From assembly GCA_963761115.1 (NCBI GenBank), contig CAVXFS010000006.1, forward strand, positions 10,748-74,747: 64,000 nt of DNA, read 5' to 3'. A model generated the notes under the pieces. The model was not told the DNA's origin. It searched no databases and worked only from the letters and a program-made list of their open reading frames with translations. Positions 17,973 through 25,987 of the stretch are shown in pieces (the first letter of the stretch is position 1; the number at the start of each line of letters is the position of its first letter). A program made the translations under genes and the position numbers. The DNA comes from CAVXFS01 sp963761115 (GTDB lineage Bacteria > Pseudomonadota > Gammaproteobacteria > Burkholderiales > Gallionellaceae).

Positions 17973-19079
17973 TCAGTTTCCGCTGTAGCGTACCGAATCC
18001 GCCACCTGTATCACCGTGCGTGGCGGCACTTCGCCGACCACCGTCACCAGATGACCATCAACCAGCTTGGTATACACCTGGATCAGGCCCTTGCTGGACA
18101 AGCCGGCAACATCATCATCGTCGACATCAGATTTTTCAATGAACACGGAAATACCGGCCAATCCATCAGAAAACACCATCTGGATCACCGGCGTGTCCTT
18201 GCCCGGCAGCAATCGACTCACTTCTGCAATCTTCTGGAATCCGTTCGGCAGCCCATCGACCTTCCAGCCGCTGGTAAGGATACGCGCGGCTTTTTCATGC
18301 AACATGCGAGCGGCGCGAGCGGTTTCGTTATGATAAGGGTCTCCACTCAGATCTTTGGCTACCCCCTCATGGCCTGGTATTTGCACATGGTGATGCTTGT
18401 CAAAACCCCAACCCCGATTATGATGATGCGGATATTTTGAATTCTGGTTGTTGGCCGTCAGACCCATATTTATCCATGTGCGGTCTATGTTGCCGCTTAT
18501 CTCCAGCTGGGTGAAGGCGTATTGCTCGATCACACTGCCGCGCTGATCCAGTACTGCCGTCTTGAGCAGCAAACCGGAATCCTTGTGGGCCCACATCTTG
18601 TGCGCATAGCGCAGATTATCCTTGGGCATGAACAAGAACGGGAACGCATCCAGGCCGGCGATCCTTTCTTCAGCCAACTGCTTGATCACATAGTTTTCGT
18701 CCAGCAGGGACAGTTGTTGCGGCAACAGGGCGGGGAATTCCCTGTTATTTTGCGGACGCCGCTCCTCTATGATCACGTGATTCCCAAAGTAGCTGGTTAC
18801 CTGGTCGTTGTTGCGAATAATCTCGCGCTTGGGACCATTGAGATTTTCCAGCCGGCTATGCTCCCCGTTCCGATCTGCAATATGGGTGATGCGCATGGTC
18901 TCCACATGATTGCCATATTGATAGACAAAGGTACCCGTATAATCAGTCTGATGAGCAGCAAACGCCATGGTTTGGAGCCATTTCAAATCCTCCTGGTGAT
19001 ACGGGTCGGCAAGCGCCGAAAATGCAGGTGCCATCAATATCGAAAGCAACAACACCCGTATTGTCACTGCTGAATGCAC
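17973..19079 (-). CDS. rseB: Sigma-E regulatory protein RseB
   Basis: 368 residues with a signal peptide (cleavage near SALA-D). RseB binds the periplasmic part of RseA and senses lipoprotein and LPS stress. The MucB/RseB LolA-like fold is visible in YTGTFVYQYGNHVETMRI and the C-terminal domain (GLPNGFQKI..., VVGEVPPRT). Unusual is a His- and Asn-rich linker near residues 215-240 (YPHHHNRGWGFDKHHH), which may bind metal. It lies between rseA and rseC with overlapping or near-adjacent stops. Confidence 0.93.
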   Translation of the reverse strand: MHSAVTIRVLLLSILMAPAFSALADPYHQEDLKWLQTMAFAAHQTDYTGTFVYQYGNHVETMRITHIADRNGEHSRLENLNGPKREIIRNNDQVTSYFGNHVIIEERRPQNNREFPALLPQQLSLLDENYVIKQLAEERIAGLDAFPFLFMPKDNLRYAHKMWAHKDSGLLLKTAVLDQRGSVIEQYAFTQLEISGNIDRTWINMGLTANNQNSKYPHHHNRGWGFDKHHHVQIPGHEGVAKDLSGDPYHNETARAARMLHEKAARILTSGWKVDGLPNGFQKIAEVSRLLPGKDTPVIQMVFSDGLAGISVFIEKSDVDDDDVAGLSSKGLIQVYTKLVDGHLVTVVGEVPPRTVIQVADSVRYSGN

Positions 19080-19561
19080 TATTGTCCCGCCATGCTGGAA
19101 ATATAGGTTGCTGCACCCTGCACATCCGCACTTGGAGAATACTCCTGATGTGCCATCAGATATTCATTCACGCGACCGCCGGAAAAACTGGCTGGACGCA
19201 CGTCAACAGCGGGCTGCTGCATGGCCAATTGCGGGGCAGGCTCAACGCCGATCTTCACAGACAACCAGGTGACCAGAGCCAGGGCCATCACTGATGCGGC
19301 TGCAGATAGAGCGTAAAACCTGGCTCTTTGGCCGGATCTGGCGCGAGGCGCAAGCACCGTCGGCTCGGCCTGCAATCGTTCATGCATCACTTGACCGACA
19401 TTTGCCTGGATATGATCAGGATGGCGCAACGTGTCGCCTATCAAGTGATAGATATCCCATTCTCCACAGGTATCAGGATTTTGTCTTAACTTGTCGAGTA
19501 ACGCATCCGCCTCGTCGTCAAACAATTCGCCATCCATCATTGCCGAAATATTCTGTTTCAT
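19079..19561 (-). CDS. rseA: Anti-sigma-E factor RseA
   Basis: 160 residues from ATG 19561. The N-terminal cytoplasmic domain (SAMMDGELFDDEADALLDKL, WDIYHLIGDTLR) binds sigma-E. One transmembrane helix lies near residues 82-102, and a short periplasmic domain follows for RseB binding and DegS-type cleavage. The stop overlaps the rseB start by one base, and the gene lies one base after rpoE. The upstream in-frame extension overlaps rpoE and is rejected. Confidence 0.93.
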   Translation of the reverse strand: MKQNISAMMDGELFDDEADALLDKLRQNPDTCGEWDIYHLIGDTLRHPDHIQANVGQVMHERLQAEPTVLAPRARSGQRARFYALSAAASVMALALVTWLSVKIGVEPAPQLAMQQPAVDVRPASFSGGRVNEYLMAHQEYSPSADVQGAATYISSMAGQ

Positions 19562-19562
19562 A

Positions 19563-20162
19563 TCACCACCTGTTTTCTTCACTGGTACCCAACAATGGGC
19601 GTAAATTTTCTGCAATCGCCTCACGCGCCCTGAATATCCGGGACCGCACGGTACCGATCGGGCAATTCATCACATCCGCTATTTCTTCGTAACTCAATCC
19701 CTCGATCTCACGAAGGGTCAGCGCAGTACGCAAATCGTCTGGGAGTTGCAGCAAGGACGAATTTACTACTTCGACAACCTGTTTGCTCATCAATTCATTT
19801 TCCGGCGTGCTGACTTCCTGCAACAGGCCGGCCTCTTCAAAACCTTCGGCTTCCTCGGCATCAAATGCCGTGCTGGTAGGCGCGCGCCGTTTCAGCGCCA
19901 GCAGGTAATTTTTTGCGGTGTTGATGCCGATCCGGTACAGCCACGTATAGAATGCACTTTCCCCGCGAAAGGTCGGCAATGCCCGATAGGCCTTGATAAA
20001 TGCCTCCTGAGTCACGTCCTCAACCTCCGCCGAATCGCGCACAAAGCGCGAGATCAGTCGAGACAACCTGCGCTGATACTTGGTTACCAGCAACTCATAT
20101 GCGTGCTTGTCACCGCGTTGCGCGCGCTCGACTAATTTTTGATCGACCTCCCTGTCACCCAT
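19563..20162 (-). CDS. rpoE: RNA polymerase sigma-E factor
   Basis: 199 residues of an ECF sigma factor. Region 2 (AYELLVTKYQRRLSRLISRF, DVTQEAFIKAYRAL, FYTWLYRIGINTAKNYL) and region 4 (LREIEGLSYEEIADVMNCPI followed by GTVRSRIFRARE) are intact. It directs the envelope-stress regulon. It heads the operon rpoE-rseA-rseB-rseC-mucD. A vegetative-type promoter lies upstream, and no clear sigma-E-type autoregulatory promoter was found. Confidence 0.96.
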   Translation of the reverse strand: MGDREVDQKLVERAQRGDKHAYELLVTKYQRRLSRLISRFVRDSAEVEDVTQEAFIKAYRALPTFRGESAFYTWLYRIGINTAKNYLLALKRRAPTSTAFDAEEAEGFEEAGLLQEVSTPENELMSKQVVEVVNSSLLQLPDDLRTALTLREIEGLSYEEIADVMNCPIGTVRSRIFRAREAIAENLRPLLGTSEENRW

Positions 20163-20214
20163 TCCCCGATTTTCCAGACTTTGTAATTATCGTAACGCAC
20201 TAATTTAGCGTGCT

Positions 20215-20243
20215 AGTATAACCGGGCGAACCAGAAGCGTCAG
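20215..20243 (-). promoter_or_regulatory. Sigma-70-like promoter for the rpoE operon
   Basis: Read on the minus strand: -35 CTGACG (20238-20243), a 17-base spacer and -10 TATACT (20215-20220), about 53 bases before the rpoE ATG. Four of six and five of six bases match the consensus. The divergent nadB gene lies on the other side. Confidence 0.5.
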
Positions 20244-20353
20244 CACCTTTGCCTTTCCTAGGGGGTGGACACACTATAGTGGAATTAGTTCATTCATTAA
20301 AAGGACAGAATTTGCTATAGACTAGACGACAATTCGCTCAACGGATAAACCAC

Positions 20354-21925
20354 GTGTTGCAATTCGATGTCCTGATTATCGGCAGCGGCCTGGCCGGACT
20401 GTCACTGGCACTCAAGCTTGCCGACCAGCGCAAGGTCGCCGTCATCACCAAGAAATCCCTGCTGGAGGGTGCCAGCAGCTGGGCCCAGGGCGGTATCGCC
20501 ACCGTGGTTTCGCCCAGCGATACGCTTGCCGAACACATCCAGGACACGCTGACCGCCGGTGCGGGGCTGTGTGACGAAACTGCCACGCGCTTTGTCGTCG
20601 AGCACGCCAAGCCGGCACTCGACTGGCTGATCTCGCAAGGCGTGCCATTCACGCGGGATGGCAGCAACGGATTCCATCTGATGCAGGAAGGCGGGCACAG
20701 CCACCGCCGCATCATCCATGCCGCCGACGCCACCGGTCTGGCGGTGCAGGAAACCATGGCGGCCAGGGCGCGGGCGCATCCCAACATCACCCTGCTGGAA
20801 CATTACATCGCGGTTGACCTGATCACCGGCAGGAAACTCGGCCATGATGACAACCGCTGCCATGGCGCCTATGCGCTCAACAGCCTGAGCGACGAGGTCG
20901 CCACCATCTCCGCCGGCAATACCATCCTCGCCACCGGCGGCGCCGGCAAGGTCTATCTGTACACCACCAACCCGGACACCGCCACCGGCGACGGCATCGC
21001 CATGGGCTGGCGCGCCGGCTGCCGCGTGTCCAACATGGAATTTATCCAGTTCCACCCTACCTGCCTGTACCATCCGCACGCCAAGTCCTTCCTGATCAGC
21101 GAAGCGGTGCGCGGCGAGGGGGGCATCCTGAAGCTGCCGGATGGCACCCGCTTCATGCCCTGGCACGACGCGCGCGCCGAACTGGCCCCGCGCGATATCG
21201 TCGCTCGCGCCATCGACTTCGAGATGAAAAAACACGGCCTGGACTGCGTCTACCTGGACATCTCGCACAAACCCGAGGCATTCCTGAAGGAACACTTCCC
21301 CACCATCTACGCACGTTGCCTGTCCCTGGGCATAGACATCGCATCCCAGCCGATTCCGGTGGTGCCTGCGGCTCATTACAGTTGTGGCGGCATCATGACC
21401 GACCTGCGTGGCCGCACCGACCTGGGAAATCTGTATGCCATCGGCGAAACAGCCTGCACCGGGCTGCATGGTGCCAACCGCCTGGCCAGCAACTCACTGC
21501 TGGAATGCCTGGTATTCGCCGATGCCGCCGCACTGGATATTCTGGAGCAAATACAAAGCGAACCGGTTTCGCTGCCACAATGGGATGAAAGCCGGGTCAC
21601 CGACGCAGACGAGCAGATCGTCATCTCGCATAACTGGGCGGAGCTGCGGCGCTTCATGTGGGACTACGTCGGTATCGTGCGCACTACCAAACGGTTGCAG
21701 CGTGCCAGCCACCGTATCCATTTGCTGCACGAAGAAATCAATGAGTACTACGCCAATTTCCACATCTCGGCAGATCTGCTGGAACTGCGCAATCTGGTTC
21801 TCAGCGCCGACTTGATCATTCAAAGCGCCATGATGCGCCATGAAAGTCGCGGCTTGCATTTCAGCAAGGACTACCCGGAAACATTAGCCCACGCCATACC
21901 TACCATCCTGACGCCAACCGGTTGA
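20354..21925 (+). CDS. nadB: L-aspartate oxidase
   Basis: 523 residues from a GTG start. It oxidises L-aspartate to iminoaspartate for NAD synthesis. An N-terminal FAD-binding motif (DVLIIGSGLAGLSLALKLA) is followed by GASSWAQGGIA and the succinate-dehydrogenase-like active-site sequence HYSCGGIMTD. The GETACTGLHGANRLASNSL FAD motif follows. nadB divergent from rpoE is a conserved arrangement. It is convergent with the YgfX-like gene. No frame break. Confidence 0.96.
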   Translation: MLQFDVLIIGSGLAGLSLALKLADQRKVAVITKKSLLEGASSWAQGGIATVVSPSDTLAEHIQDTLTAGAGLCDETATRFVVEHAKPALDWLISQGVPFTRDGSNGFHLMQEGGHSHRRIIHAADATGLAVQETMAARARAHPNITLLEHYIAVDLITGRKLGHDDNRCHGAYALNSLSDEVATISAGNTILATGGAGKVYLYTTNPDTATGDGIAMGWRAGCRVSNMEFIQFHPTCLYHPHAKSFLISEAVRGEGGILKLPDGTRFMPWHDARAELAPRDIVARAIDFEMKKHGLDCVYLDISHKPEAFLKEHFPTIYARCLSLGIDIASQPIPVVPAAHYSCGGIMTDLRGRTDLGNLYAIGETACTGLHGANRLASNSLLECLVFADAAALDILEQIQSEPVSLPQWDESRVTDADEQIVISHNWAELRRFMWDYVGIVRTTKRLQRASHRIHLLHEEINEYYANFHISADLLELRNLVLSADLIIQSAMMRHESRGLHFSKDYPETLAHAIPTILTPTG

Positions 21926-21957
21926 ACCTGCCCAATTGGAACCGCAATGAAGATAAA

Positions 21958-22383
21958 CTAGGCGCTCCATTTCAGCCACACGCGCAACTGCCTGAAAGAT
22001 TCGGTGTCCAATCCATCGGGCAGAATAACCGCGCTGCGGGCGAAATGTGCGCCTTGTGGCAGCACATTTACCACGGTTATGGCGGGAGTAACCAGGCTAC
22101 CCTGCACTACTCTGCCCGGCATGAGTTCGCCGCTTCGGGTATGAATCTCCACCCCGGGCTTGCCCACAGCAAGGGCAATACAGGATGAAGGCATGCCCAA
22201 CAGGTAATCGCGCGCAAGCAGATACGCAAGATTGGCTGCCAGCAACAGCACCAGCATGGCTTTGGCCCACACCGGAAGAACAAGCGGAAACAGGGAAATC
22301 ATTGCAACCAGGTGAACCATGATCAACAACGCCGCCAGATACCTGGAAGGCTTGAACCTGAAGGTTTGAACCATGCCAGGCAT
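21958..22383 (-). CDS. YgfX-like inner-membrane protein
   Basis: About 141 residues from ATG 22383 (ATG 22374 is also possible). Two adjacent membrane helices (about residues 15-50) are followed by a soluble beta-rich domain (GVEIHTRSGELMPGRVVQGSLV, SAVILPDGLDTESFRQLRVWLKW). This layout and the LDxExFRQLRVWLKW ending resemble YgfX/CptA family proteins, often found beside nadB or sdhE. The start lies nine bases from the end of the kinase gene. The SdhE partner is not visible. Confidence 0.65.
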   Translation of the reverse strand: MPGMVQTFRFKPSRYLAALLIMVHLVAMISLFPLVLPVWAKAMLVLLLAANLAYLLARDYLLGMPSSCIALAVGKPGVEIHTRSGELMPGRVVQGSLVTPAITVVNVLPQGAHFARSAVILPDGLDTESFRQLRVWLKWSA

Positions 22384-22391
22384 AGCCCAGA

Positions 22392-23663
22392 TCAGAAGTG
22401 CAATGACGTGTTCATCAGAATCAGCCCCAGCAGTAACAGAATCAGTACGATAGCCAGCAACCATCTCCCCGGTCTGGCCGGAGTCGCAGCCGGTTGCACT
22501 GCAGCCTTCGCATTAACGGCTGCACTTGCCGAAACGGCGCCCGCATTAAGCGCAGCCCTTGGCATTTGCTTCGGCTGAGGGGGTAATGGAGTCGCTGAAC
22601 GGTTGATCTCATCCTTGTTTGCTCGCGCCACCTTGATGGTCTTGGAATAGTCATTCACAACGCCTTCGGTACCCGTCATCGCTTCCATGCGCTCGGTGGC
22701 GACAGAAGAATCGAAAGCATTGGATCGTCCATTTGCAGCCGGCCTTGGCGCTTCCTCCGGAAGTTTCCGCCGTGCCGCCAGCATTTCGTTCGGTTGCAGC
22801 AGGGACTGTGGCGCCGACAGATTCTCGGCAGGCATGTCGCGTTGCATGGCTCTGCGGCAAACGCGCAAGTCACTGGCCAATTCCTTGGCATTTTGGTAGC
22901 GCTCATCCAGTTTCTTAGCCATCGCCTTCGCCACAACGAGATCCAGCATCTGGGGCACCGCTGAATTGATCGAACTTGGCGGAGGTGGAACCGTATTCAC
23001 GGTCTGGTACATGATGGCGCTGATATTCTCGCCGTTAAATGGTGTCTTTCGCGTCAACAACTCATACGTCATGACGCCCAGCGAAAAGATATCCGAGCGC
23101 AAATCGAGGTTCTGACCCATCACCTGCTCAGGCGACATGTATTTCGGGGAGCCCAGCACCATGCCGGTCTGGGTCTTTACCGTGGATGAGGCCATGCGCG
23201 CGATGCCGAAGTCGGTGATCTTCACATGGCCGTCGCGGATTATCATGATATTGGACGGCTTCACATCGCGATGGATGATCCCATGCTCATGCGCATAATC
23301 CAGACCAAGGGCGACCTGGATCACGATGTCCAGCACCTGGTCCTCCGACAAGATCTGCCCACCCTTGAGAATGTCCCGCAGTTCGCTGCCTTCCAGGAAT
23401 TCCATGGCAATGTATGCGATATCGTCGCTCTTGCCGACGTCATAGATAGTCACGATGCTGGGATGGCTCAAGCATCCGGCAGCCTTTGCTTCCTGATAAA
23501 AGCGTCCCTCGTATTCTTCCTTGTCATCGCTCATCAAGCCAAGACCGATGGTCTTGATTGCAACGATACGGCCGATCAATGGGTCTTTCGCCTTGTAAAC
23601 GATACCCATGGCGCCCTGCCCGATCTCGCCGAGAATTTCATATCTGCCCAATTGGCTGATCAT
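22392..23663 (-). CDS. Serine/threonine protein kinase, membrane anchored
   Basis: 423 residues from ATG 23663. An N-terminal PknB-type kinase domain (about 6-270) has the Gly loop GEIGQGAMGIVYKA, Lys in VAIKTI, the catalytic HRDVKPSN, DFG (ITDFGIA) and the activation-loop SPKYMSPEQ. A low-complexity Ala/Pro/Lys linker follows, then a single C-terminal transmembrane helix (WLLAIVLILLLLGLILM) with the kinase in the cytoplasm. No sensor domain lies outside the membrane beyond a few residues. The substrate is unknown. It is followed closely by the YgfX-like gene. Confidence 0.9.
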   Translation of the reverse strand: MISQLGRYEILGEIGQGAMGIVYKAKDPLIGRIVAIKTIGLGLMSDDKEEYEGRFYQEAKAAGCLSHPSIVTIYDVGKSDDIAYIAMEFLEGSELRDILKGGQILSEDQVLDIVIQVALGLDYAHEHGIIHRDVKPSNIMIIRDGHVKITDFGIARMASSTVKTQTGMVLGSPKYMSPEQVMGQNLDLRSDIFSLGVMTYELLTRKTPFNGENISAIMYQTVNTVPPPPSSINSAVPQMLDLVVAKAMAKKLDERYQNAKELASDLRVCRRAMQRDMPAENLSAPQSLLQPNEMLAARRKLPEEAPRPAANGRSNAFDSSVATERMEAMTGTEGVVNDYSKTIKVARANKDEINRSATPLPPQPKQMPRAALNAGAVSASAAVNAKAAVQPAATPARPGRWLLAIVLILLLLGLILMNTSLHF

Positions 23664-24010
23664 GACATGAGTCGAAAATCGAAATAGGTGAACTCTCTCC
23701 TGCCAACGAGACATATCTGCATCCAGATAACGCCCGTCCTCAGCAGAGTCTGCATGCTGCCACTAGCGCTCGGGAACATTGCCGCCAGCGCGTCAATCAA
23801 CATCCTGCACATACTCGACACAATTATCCCCTCGGTTGATGGTGCATAAATTCAGTTTCCGATTCATTCACACAGTGCGAATGTTAGCCCAGCTTGTCGA
23901 ACAAATGCCATAAATTCCGTTTGACAGGATTTCTAAAATCCTCTCCAGGATAAACTGGCTGTATTGCGGCGCATCTCGAGTACGTCAAGAGGGCGCAGAC
24001 TGACCCGATA
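23664..24010. other. Intergenic region between kinase and rluB
   Basis: No supportable gene or repeat seen. A short frame across 23884-24111 overlaps the rluB end and has no recognisable features. Confidence 0.5.
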
Positions 24011-24922
24011 CTACCTTCCAGCCTTGCCTCGGGATGCTGCTGAACTTTTGCGTTTGGTCTTGGTATCAGTGCCTTCGCGAGAAAGCTTCGCATTCGGCCC
24101 GGACCGTACACCTTGACCGGGTATTGCCCTGGCCTTCCCGGGCATCACGCCCGCACCGGAAAGCTGTGTTTCCATACCAGCCCAGTCAAGTATCGCGGTC
24201 ACTTCTCCAGGCCCCAGTTCTGCCAGCATTCCACGCTTGAGCCGCGGCGGAAGATTGACCAGGCCAAAACGCACTCGCATCAGGCGACTCACCGTCAGAC
24301 CCAGCGCCTCAAAGGTGCGACGCACGATGCGGTTGCGCCCCTCCTTCAGCACCAACCGATACCAATGGTTGTAGCCTTCACCCCCTTCATCGGTCAACTT
24401 CACGAAGGTCACCGGCCCGTCATCCAGTTCCAGGCCTTGTGTGACCATCTGGCGCATCTGATCTTCCGTCATGCTGCCTTGCACGCGCACAGCGTATTCA
24501 CGCTCCACCTCAAAACGCGGATGCATCAGGCGATTGGCCAGGTCTCCGGAAGTGGTGAAAATCAGCAGGCCGCTGGTATTAAAATCCAGCCTCCCGATCG
24601 CCATCCATTTCTGTCCGCGCAATCTTGGCAGCTTGTCGAACACGCTGACGCGCTGCTCCGGATCGTCCCGGCTGACTATCTCGCCCTCCTGTTTGTGATA
24701 CAACAAAACACGGGGCAGGCTGCCGCTCTTTGCATCGACATGGATGACACGCCGGTCCACCCGCACTTCATCGCCATCCAGCACGCGCATGCCCAGCGTT
24801 GCCACTTCGCCATTGACCGTCACCCGTCCACCGGCAATCCATGTTTCCATTTCCCGACGTGACCCTACACCAGCTTGTGCCAGTGCCTTTTGCAACCGTT
24901 CGCCTTGCTGCTTTTCAGTCAT
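24011..24922 (-). CDS. rluB: 23S rRNA pseudouridine(2605) synthase
   Basis: 303 residues from ATG 24922. An S4 RNA-binding domain (ERLQKALAQAGVGSRREMETWI) is followed by the RsuA/RluB/E/F catalytic domain with GRLDFNTSGLL, where Asp is the catalytic residue. The KEGRNRIVRRTFEALGL motif follows. The C-terminal tail is basic and low-complexity, typical of RluB. The scpAB genes often found upstream are not seen. Confidence 0.92.
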   Translation of the reverse strand: MTEKQQGERLQKALAQAGVGSRREMETWIAGGRVTVNGEVATLGMRVLDGDEVRVDRRVIHVDAKSGSLPRVLLYHKQEGEIVSRDDPEQRVSVFDKLPRLRGQKWMAIGRLDFNTSGLLIFTTSGDLANRLMHPRFEVEREYAVRVQGSMTEDQMRQMVTQGLELDDGPVTFVKLTDEGGEGYNHWYRLVLKEGRNRIVRRTFEALGLTVSRLMRVRFGLVNLPPRLKRGMLAELGPGEVTAILDWAGMETQLSGAGVMPGKARAIPGQGVRSGPNAKLSREGTDTKTKRKSSAASRGKAGR

Positions 24923-25054
24923 CAGTAAGCCATTAACATTGATCGGGGACGAATTCGCGGCAAATCGATTGCCGACATGTACCAGCAGAAAGAGCACGAT
25001 TCATCTCGTCGTCGTTGCCATAGATCGGATCGATGGCGTCTGTACAGGTGCGGG

Positions 25055-25654
25055 TCACTCTCTCATCTCCCGGCGTTCCAGCACTGCTTGAGCCAATGTT
25101 CCGCTGTCCACATGCTCAAGTTCGCCACCCACCGGAAGTCCTCGCGCGATACGCGTAACCTTGATTCCCTGAGCACTCAGCAAGGCAGCCAGATAATGCG
25201 CGGTGGCCTCGCCTTCGACGGTGAAATTGGTGGCAAGTATCACCTCACACGGCTGTTCCAAAGCGCGTGCCACCAGTTTCTCCAGGTGAAGTTCACGCGG
25301 TCCGATGGCGTCGATAGGGGACAGCCTCCCCATCAACACGTAATACATGCCCTGATAGCATTGTGCCTGCTCCATCACCAGCAGGTCCGCCGGCATCTCC
25401 ACCACGCAAAGCAAATTCGTTTCGCGCCGCGAGGAACGGCACAAGACACATATCTCCTGCTCGGAAAAATTGTTGCACTTGATGCAGTGCTGCACATTCT
25501 CCACCGCGTGATCAAGGGAACGCGCCAGGTGCAGTGCGCCGGGCCGGTCGCGTTGCAGCAGATGATAAGCCATGCGTTGTGCGGACTTCGACCCTACGCC
25601 CGGCAGACAGCGTAGCGCCTTGACCAGTTCTTCCAGGCTGGAAGGTGTAATCAT
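25055..25654 (-). CDS. recR: Recombination protein RecR
   Basis: 199 residues, standard length. A helix-hairpin-helix (LRCLPGVGSKSAQRMAYHLL) precedes the Cys4 zinc finger (CIKCNNFSEQEICVLC) and a Toprim domain (LLCVVEMPADLLVMEQ). It works with RecO in RecA loading at gaps. The order dnaX-ebfC-recR is highly conserved. Confidence 0.97.
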   Translation of the reverse strand: MITPSSLEELVKALRCLPGVGSKSAQRMAYHLLQRDRPGALHLARSLDHAVENVQHCIKCNNFSEQEICVLCRSSRRETNLLCVVEMPADLLVMEQAQCYQGMYYVLMGRLSPIDAIGPRELHLEKLVARALEQPCEVILATNFTVEGEATAHYLAALLSAQGIKVTRIARGLPVGGELEHVDSGTLAQAVLERREMRE

Positions 25655-25663
25655 CAGTCTTGA

Positions 25664-25987
25664 TCAGAACGGAAGCGTCATTCCCGGCGGCAGGTTCATG
25701 CCTGCGGAAAATCCGCTCATGCGCTGCTGCGAAATGTCCGCGGCCTTTTTGGTGGCATCGTTCAGCGCCGCCACGATCAGGTCTTCCAGCATCTCCCTGT
25801 CATCCAGCACACTGTCGTCCAGGCTAACGCGACGCACTTCGTGCGCACAAGTCATCACCACCTTGACCATGCCGGAACCGGACTGTCCTTCCACCTCGAT
25901 AGTGGCGAGTTCTTCCTGGGCCTTCTTCATGTTCGCCTGCATCTGCTGCGCCTGCTTCATCAGCCCGGCCAATCCACCCTTCATCAT
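25664..25987 (-). CDS. ebfC: Nucleoid-associated protein YbaB/EbfC
   Basis: 107 residues from ATG 25987, preceded by AGGAG. Typical features are KGGLAGLMKQAQQMQANMKKAQEEL (long helix) and the VEGQSGSGMVKVVMTC beta strand. It binds DNA as a dimer. The start overlaps the dnaX stop by four bases. The upstream in-frame extension lies within dnaX and is rejected. Confidence 0.95.
   Translation of the reverse strand: MMKGGLAGLMKQAQQMQANMKKAQEELATIEVEGQSGSGMVKVVMTCAHEVRRVSLDDSVLDDREMLEDLIVAALNDATKKAADISQQRMSGFSAGMNLPPGMTLPF

Noticed and set aside
20402..21469. 355-codon minus-strand frame over nadB
   Set aside because: Shadow of nadB, low-complexity Gly/Ala/Asp product with no motif.
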